DNA of 6,591 nt from NCBI GenBank assembly GCA_950075905.1, contig CATMVR010000289.1:1-6591 (forward strand), given 5' to 3'. Origin of the DNA: an uncultured Persicitalea sp. (GTDB lineage Bacteria; Bacteroidota; Bacteroidia; Cytophagales; Spirosomataceae). The notes beneath the pieces were generated by a model that worked only from the letters and a program-made list of their open reading frames with translations, did not search any database and was not told the DNA's origin. The translations under genes were made by a program, and so were the position numbers. This document shows, one piece after another, positions 5,333 through 6,591 of this stretch (its first letter is position 1; every line of letters starts with the position of its first letter).

Positions 5333-6154
5333 ATGCTTTCCCTCAGGAAAAGAGTTCACTACATACTTACTATTACCATGAAGGGGAAAAGAGGTTTCCC
5401 CCTCATGGTAAACCTCTTTATTGTCGGTCTGATCGCCCTCAATTCCATGGCCATCATTCTGCATTCGGTACCCGAAATCCGGGAGCACCCGCAGCTGTCG
5501 GCCCTGTTCGTTGACTTTGAGATATTTTCGGTCGTAGTGTTTACCATCGAGTATCTTCTCCGGGTATGGGCCTGCGTAGAAAGCGAGAAGTACCGGCATC
5601 CTTTCTGGGGACGCGTCCGGTTTATATTCTCGGCCTGGGCTCTGGTAGACCTGCTGGCGATTTTACCTTTCTACCTGACACTTTTCACCACCGATTTTGG
5701 CCTTATCCGGATACTCCGGATTCTGCGGGTAGTGCGTCTGTACCGGCTCACCAAGTACTCGCATGCCCTGGGAATGATTAAAAAAGCCATCAACTACACC
5801 AAGGAGGAGTTGATTCTAAGCTATACCTTTCTGCTGTTTGCGATGCTCATTGTGTCCAGTATAATATATTACCTTGAGCACCCGGCCCAGCCGGAGGCTT
5901 TTCCGAGCATACCGGCCTCCATCTGGTGGGGGGTGGTCACGATGACTACCCTTGGCTACGGGGATGTGTATCCGGTAACAGTACTGGGTAAGATTTTCGG
6001 GGGCTTTGTGGCTATTTTGGGCGTTGCGCTATTTAGCCTGCCCACGGGTATACTAGCCTCGGGCTTCATTGAGCAGATCAACGAAAACAAGCGGGAAAAG
6101 AGGTCATCTAAATCCATCAAATGTCCCCATTGCGGTGAAGATATTCGGGTTTGA
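5333..6154 (+). CDS. Six-helix voltage-gated-type potassium channel (ion transporter family)
   Basis: This 273-residue protein has the Kv channel plan. S1 is at about 25-45, S2 at 58-80 (Glu63, Glu73) and S3 at 98-116 (Asp106). S4 carries positive charges at every third place (Arg126, 129, 132, 135, 138 and Lys141). S5 is at about 159-181, the pore helix at 193-205, the selectivity filter TLGYGD at 206-211, and S6 at about 218-246. The regular S4 argues for a working voltage sensor, and GYGD for potassium selectivity. There is no RCK/TrkA or cyclic-nucleotide domain. Instead a short basic tail ends in one CPHCGED knuckle (264-270). The start at 5333 gives the usual LRKRVHYIL lead-in to S1; AGAAGG touches the ATG, which is too close for a good Shine-Dalgarno. 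It lies 11 bases after the amidohydrolase stop, so both are probably on one mRNA. A strong inverted repeat lies within codons 14-27. Confidence 0.95.
   Translation: MLSLRKRVHYILTITMKGKRGFPLMVNLFIVGLIALNSMAIILHSVPEIREHPQLSALFVDFEIFSVVVFTIEYLLRVWACVESEKYRHPFWGRVRFIFSAWALVDLLAILPFYLTLFTTDFGLIRILRILRVVRLYRLTKYSHALGMIKKAINYTKEELILSYTFLLFAMLIVSSIIYYLEHPAQPEAFPSIPASIWWGVVTMTTLGYGDVYPVTVLGKIFGGFVAILGVALFSLPTGILASGFIEQINENKREKRSSKSIKCPHCGEDIRV
5373..5411. repeat. Long near-perfect inverted repeat inside the potassium-channel coding region
   Basis: Arm 5373-5389 (TTACCATGAAGGGGAAA) is the reverse complement of arm 5395-5411 at 16 of 17 positions. The only mismatch is A5382 against C5402, and the loop is AGAGG (5390-5394). 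In mRNA this would be a very stable stem. It covers codons 14-27 of the channel gene, and the two internal in-frame ATG codons (16 and 25) sit in the opposing CATG segments of the arms. No T-run follows, so it is not an intrinsic terminator. Confidence 0.85.
5388..5419. repeat. Second inverted repeat overlapping the first, mutually exclusive pairing
   Basis: AAAGAGGTTT (5388-5397) is the exact reverse complement of AAACCTCTTT (5410-5419), with a 12-base loop. Its left arm uses the loop and inner stem bases of the 5373-5411 hairpin, so the two structures cannot form together on one RNA. The bases are read directly; any switching role is conjecture. Confidence 0.6.
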
Positions 6155-6258
6155 ATGCATAATCCCCGAATTGCCATTATCTTTTTACCCTATTCTTTAC
6201 TATTTTGCATCAATAGAACCAATAGTTAAGAACAGGCCATTAACCCCGATGATCGCTC

Positions 6259-6591
6259 ATGCCCAACCGAGTACTTATACTTTTTGCCCACCCATCTTTT
6301 GAGAAATCGCGGGTAAACCGGGAAATGATCAGACAGGCACCCACCCGGAATGGCGTCACGTTTCATGACCTTTACGAAGAGTACCCCGACTTCAACATTG
6401 ACATTCAACGCGAAAAAAAACTGCTCCTCGAACACGACGTTATTGTCTGGAACCACCCCTTCTACTGGTATAGCTGTCCGGCCCTGCTAAAACAATGGAT
6501 AGACCTGGTACTGGAAGTAGGCTGGGCTTACGGCCCCGGAGGAACTGCCCTGGAAGGTAAAACAGTGTTGCAGGTCATCACCACCGGCGGG
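6259..6591 (+). CDS. KefF/KefG-like NAD(P)H oxidoreductase (flavodoxin-2 family), C-terminus beyond the right edge
   Basis: The frame opens at ATG 6259 and runs to the edge with 111 codons, a little over half of the roughly 180 residues usual for the family. It starts with a Rossmann-like strand, VLILFAHPSFEKSRVNR, whose HPSFEKSRVN loop corresponds to the FMN phosphate-binding turn. The central HDVIVWNHPFYWYSCPALLKQWIDLVL and the following GWAYGPGGTALEGK are the hallmark stretch of KefF/KefG ancillary proteins and related quinone reductases. In enterobacteria these flavoproteins bind and activate glutathione-gated potassium efflux antiporters KefC and KefB, and also reduce quinones. Family membership is well supported; a Kef role here is inferred from the family and from the adjacent potassium channel, and a general quinone reductase remains possible. 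The 104-base gap after the channel stop shows no clear terminator, no convincing promoter and no Shine-Dalgarno sequence. Confidence 0.88.
   Translation, partial: MPNRVLILFAHPSFEKSRVNREMIRQAPTRNGVTFHDLYEEYPDFNIDIQREKKLLLEHDVIVWNHPFYWYSCPALLKQWIDLVLEVGWAYGPGGTALEGKTVLQVITTGG

Noticed and set aside
5405..5407. Internal ATG (codon 25) as the true start of the potassium channel, leaving the hairpin in the untranslated leader
   Set aside because: Residues 1-24 contain LRKRVHYIL, the usual basic lead-in before S1 in this family, and a start at codon 25 would leave S1 with no cytoplasmic flank. It stays possible as a secondary start.
6155..6258. Possible promoter (TATCTTTT at 6178-6185 or TATTTTG at 6201-6207) before the KefF/KefG-like gene
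   Set aside because: Neither fits TAnnTTTG exactly and no TTG lies at proper -33 spacing; the region is AT-rich, so partial matches are expected.

Overview
The window looks like chromosomal DNA of a Bacteroidota bacterium, most likely order Cytophagales (Spirosoma/Dyadobacter-like). The reasons are the protein families (IPT/TIG lipoprotein, Tat-exported Dabb protein, LTxxQ-type secreted protein, TolC-type channel, lipoprotein amidohydrolase), the lack of convincing Shine-Dalgarno sites before most starts, and three exact matches to the Bacteroidota -7 promoter element TAnnTTTG, each upstream of a gene on the right strand. The genus is a guess. No RNA gene, CRISPR array, insertion sequence, prophage part or attachment site was recognised, and no gap without a gene exceeds about 150 bases.

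Layout. Positions 1-1640 carry three leftward genes: an IPT/TIG surface lipoprotein cut by the left edge (1-263), a Tat-signal Dabb protein (408-812) and a V8-like serine protease with no export signal (876-1640). Divergent from the protease is a small secreted basic protein with two LTxxQ-like motifs (1723-2103). It ends at a strong bidirectional terminator (2121-2158), shared with a convergent TolC-family outer-membrane protein (2205-3572). A short divergent spacer with a perfect-arm palindrome separates tolC from a rightward amidohydrolase lipoprotein (3672-5321). Eleven bases later starts a six-helix voltage-gated-type potassium channel (5333-6154). The right edge cuts a flavodoxin-fold oxidoreductase of the KefF/KefG type (6259-6591).

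How the genes relate. Most of the window encodes cell-envelope proteins with individual transcription signals, not one pathway. The amidohydrolase and channel are probably co-transcribed, and the channel beside a KefF/KefG-like protein suggests a potassium-efflux theme continuing beyond the right edge. The most unusual DNA feature is a 17-bp near-perfect inverted repeat with a 5-base loop inside the first 27 codons of the channel gene. A second, mutually exclusive 10-bp stem overlaps it. I found no clear evidence of a wholly new multi-gene system.
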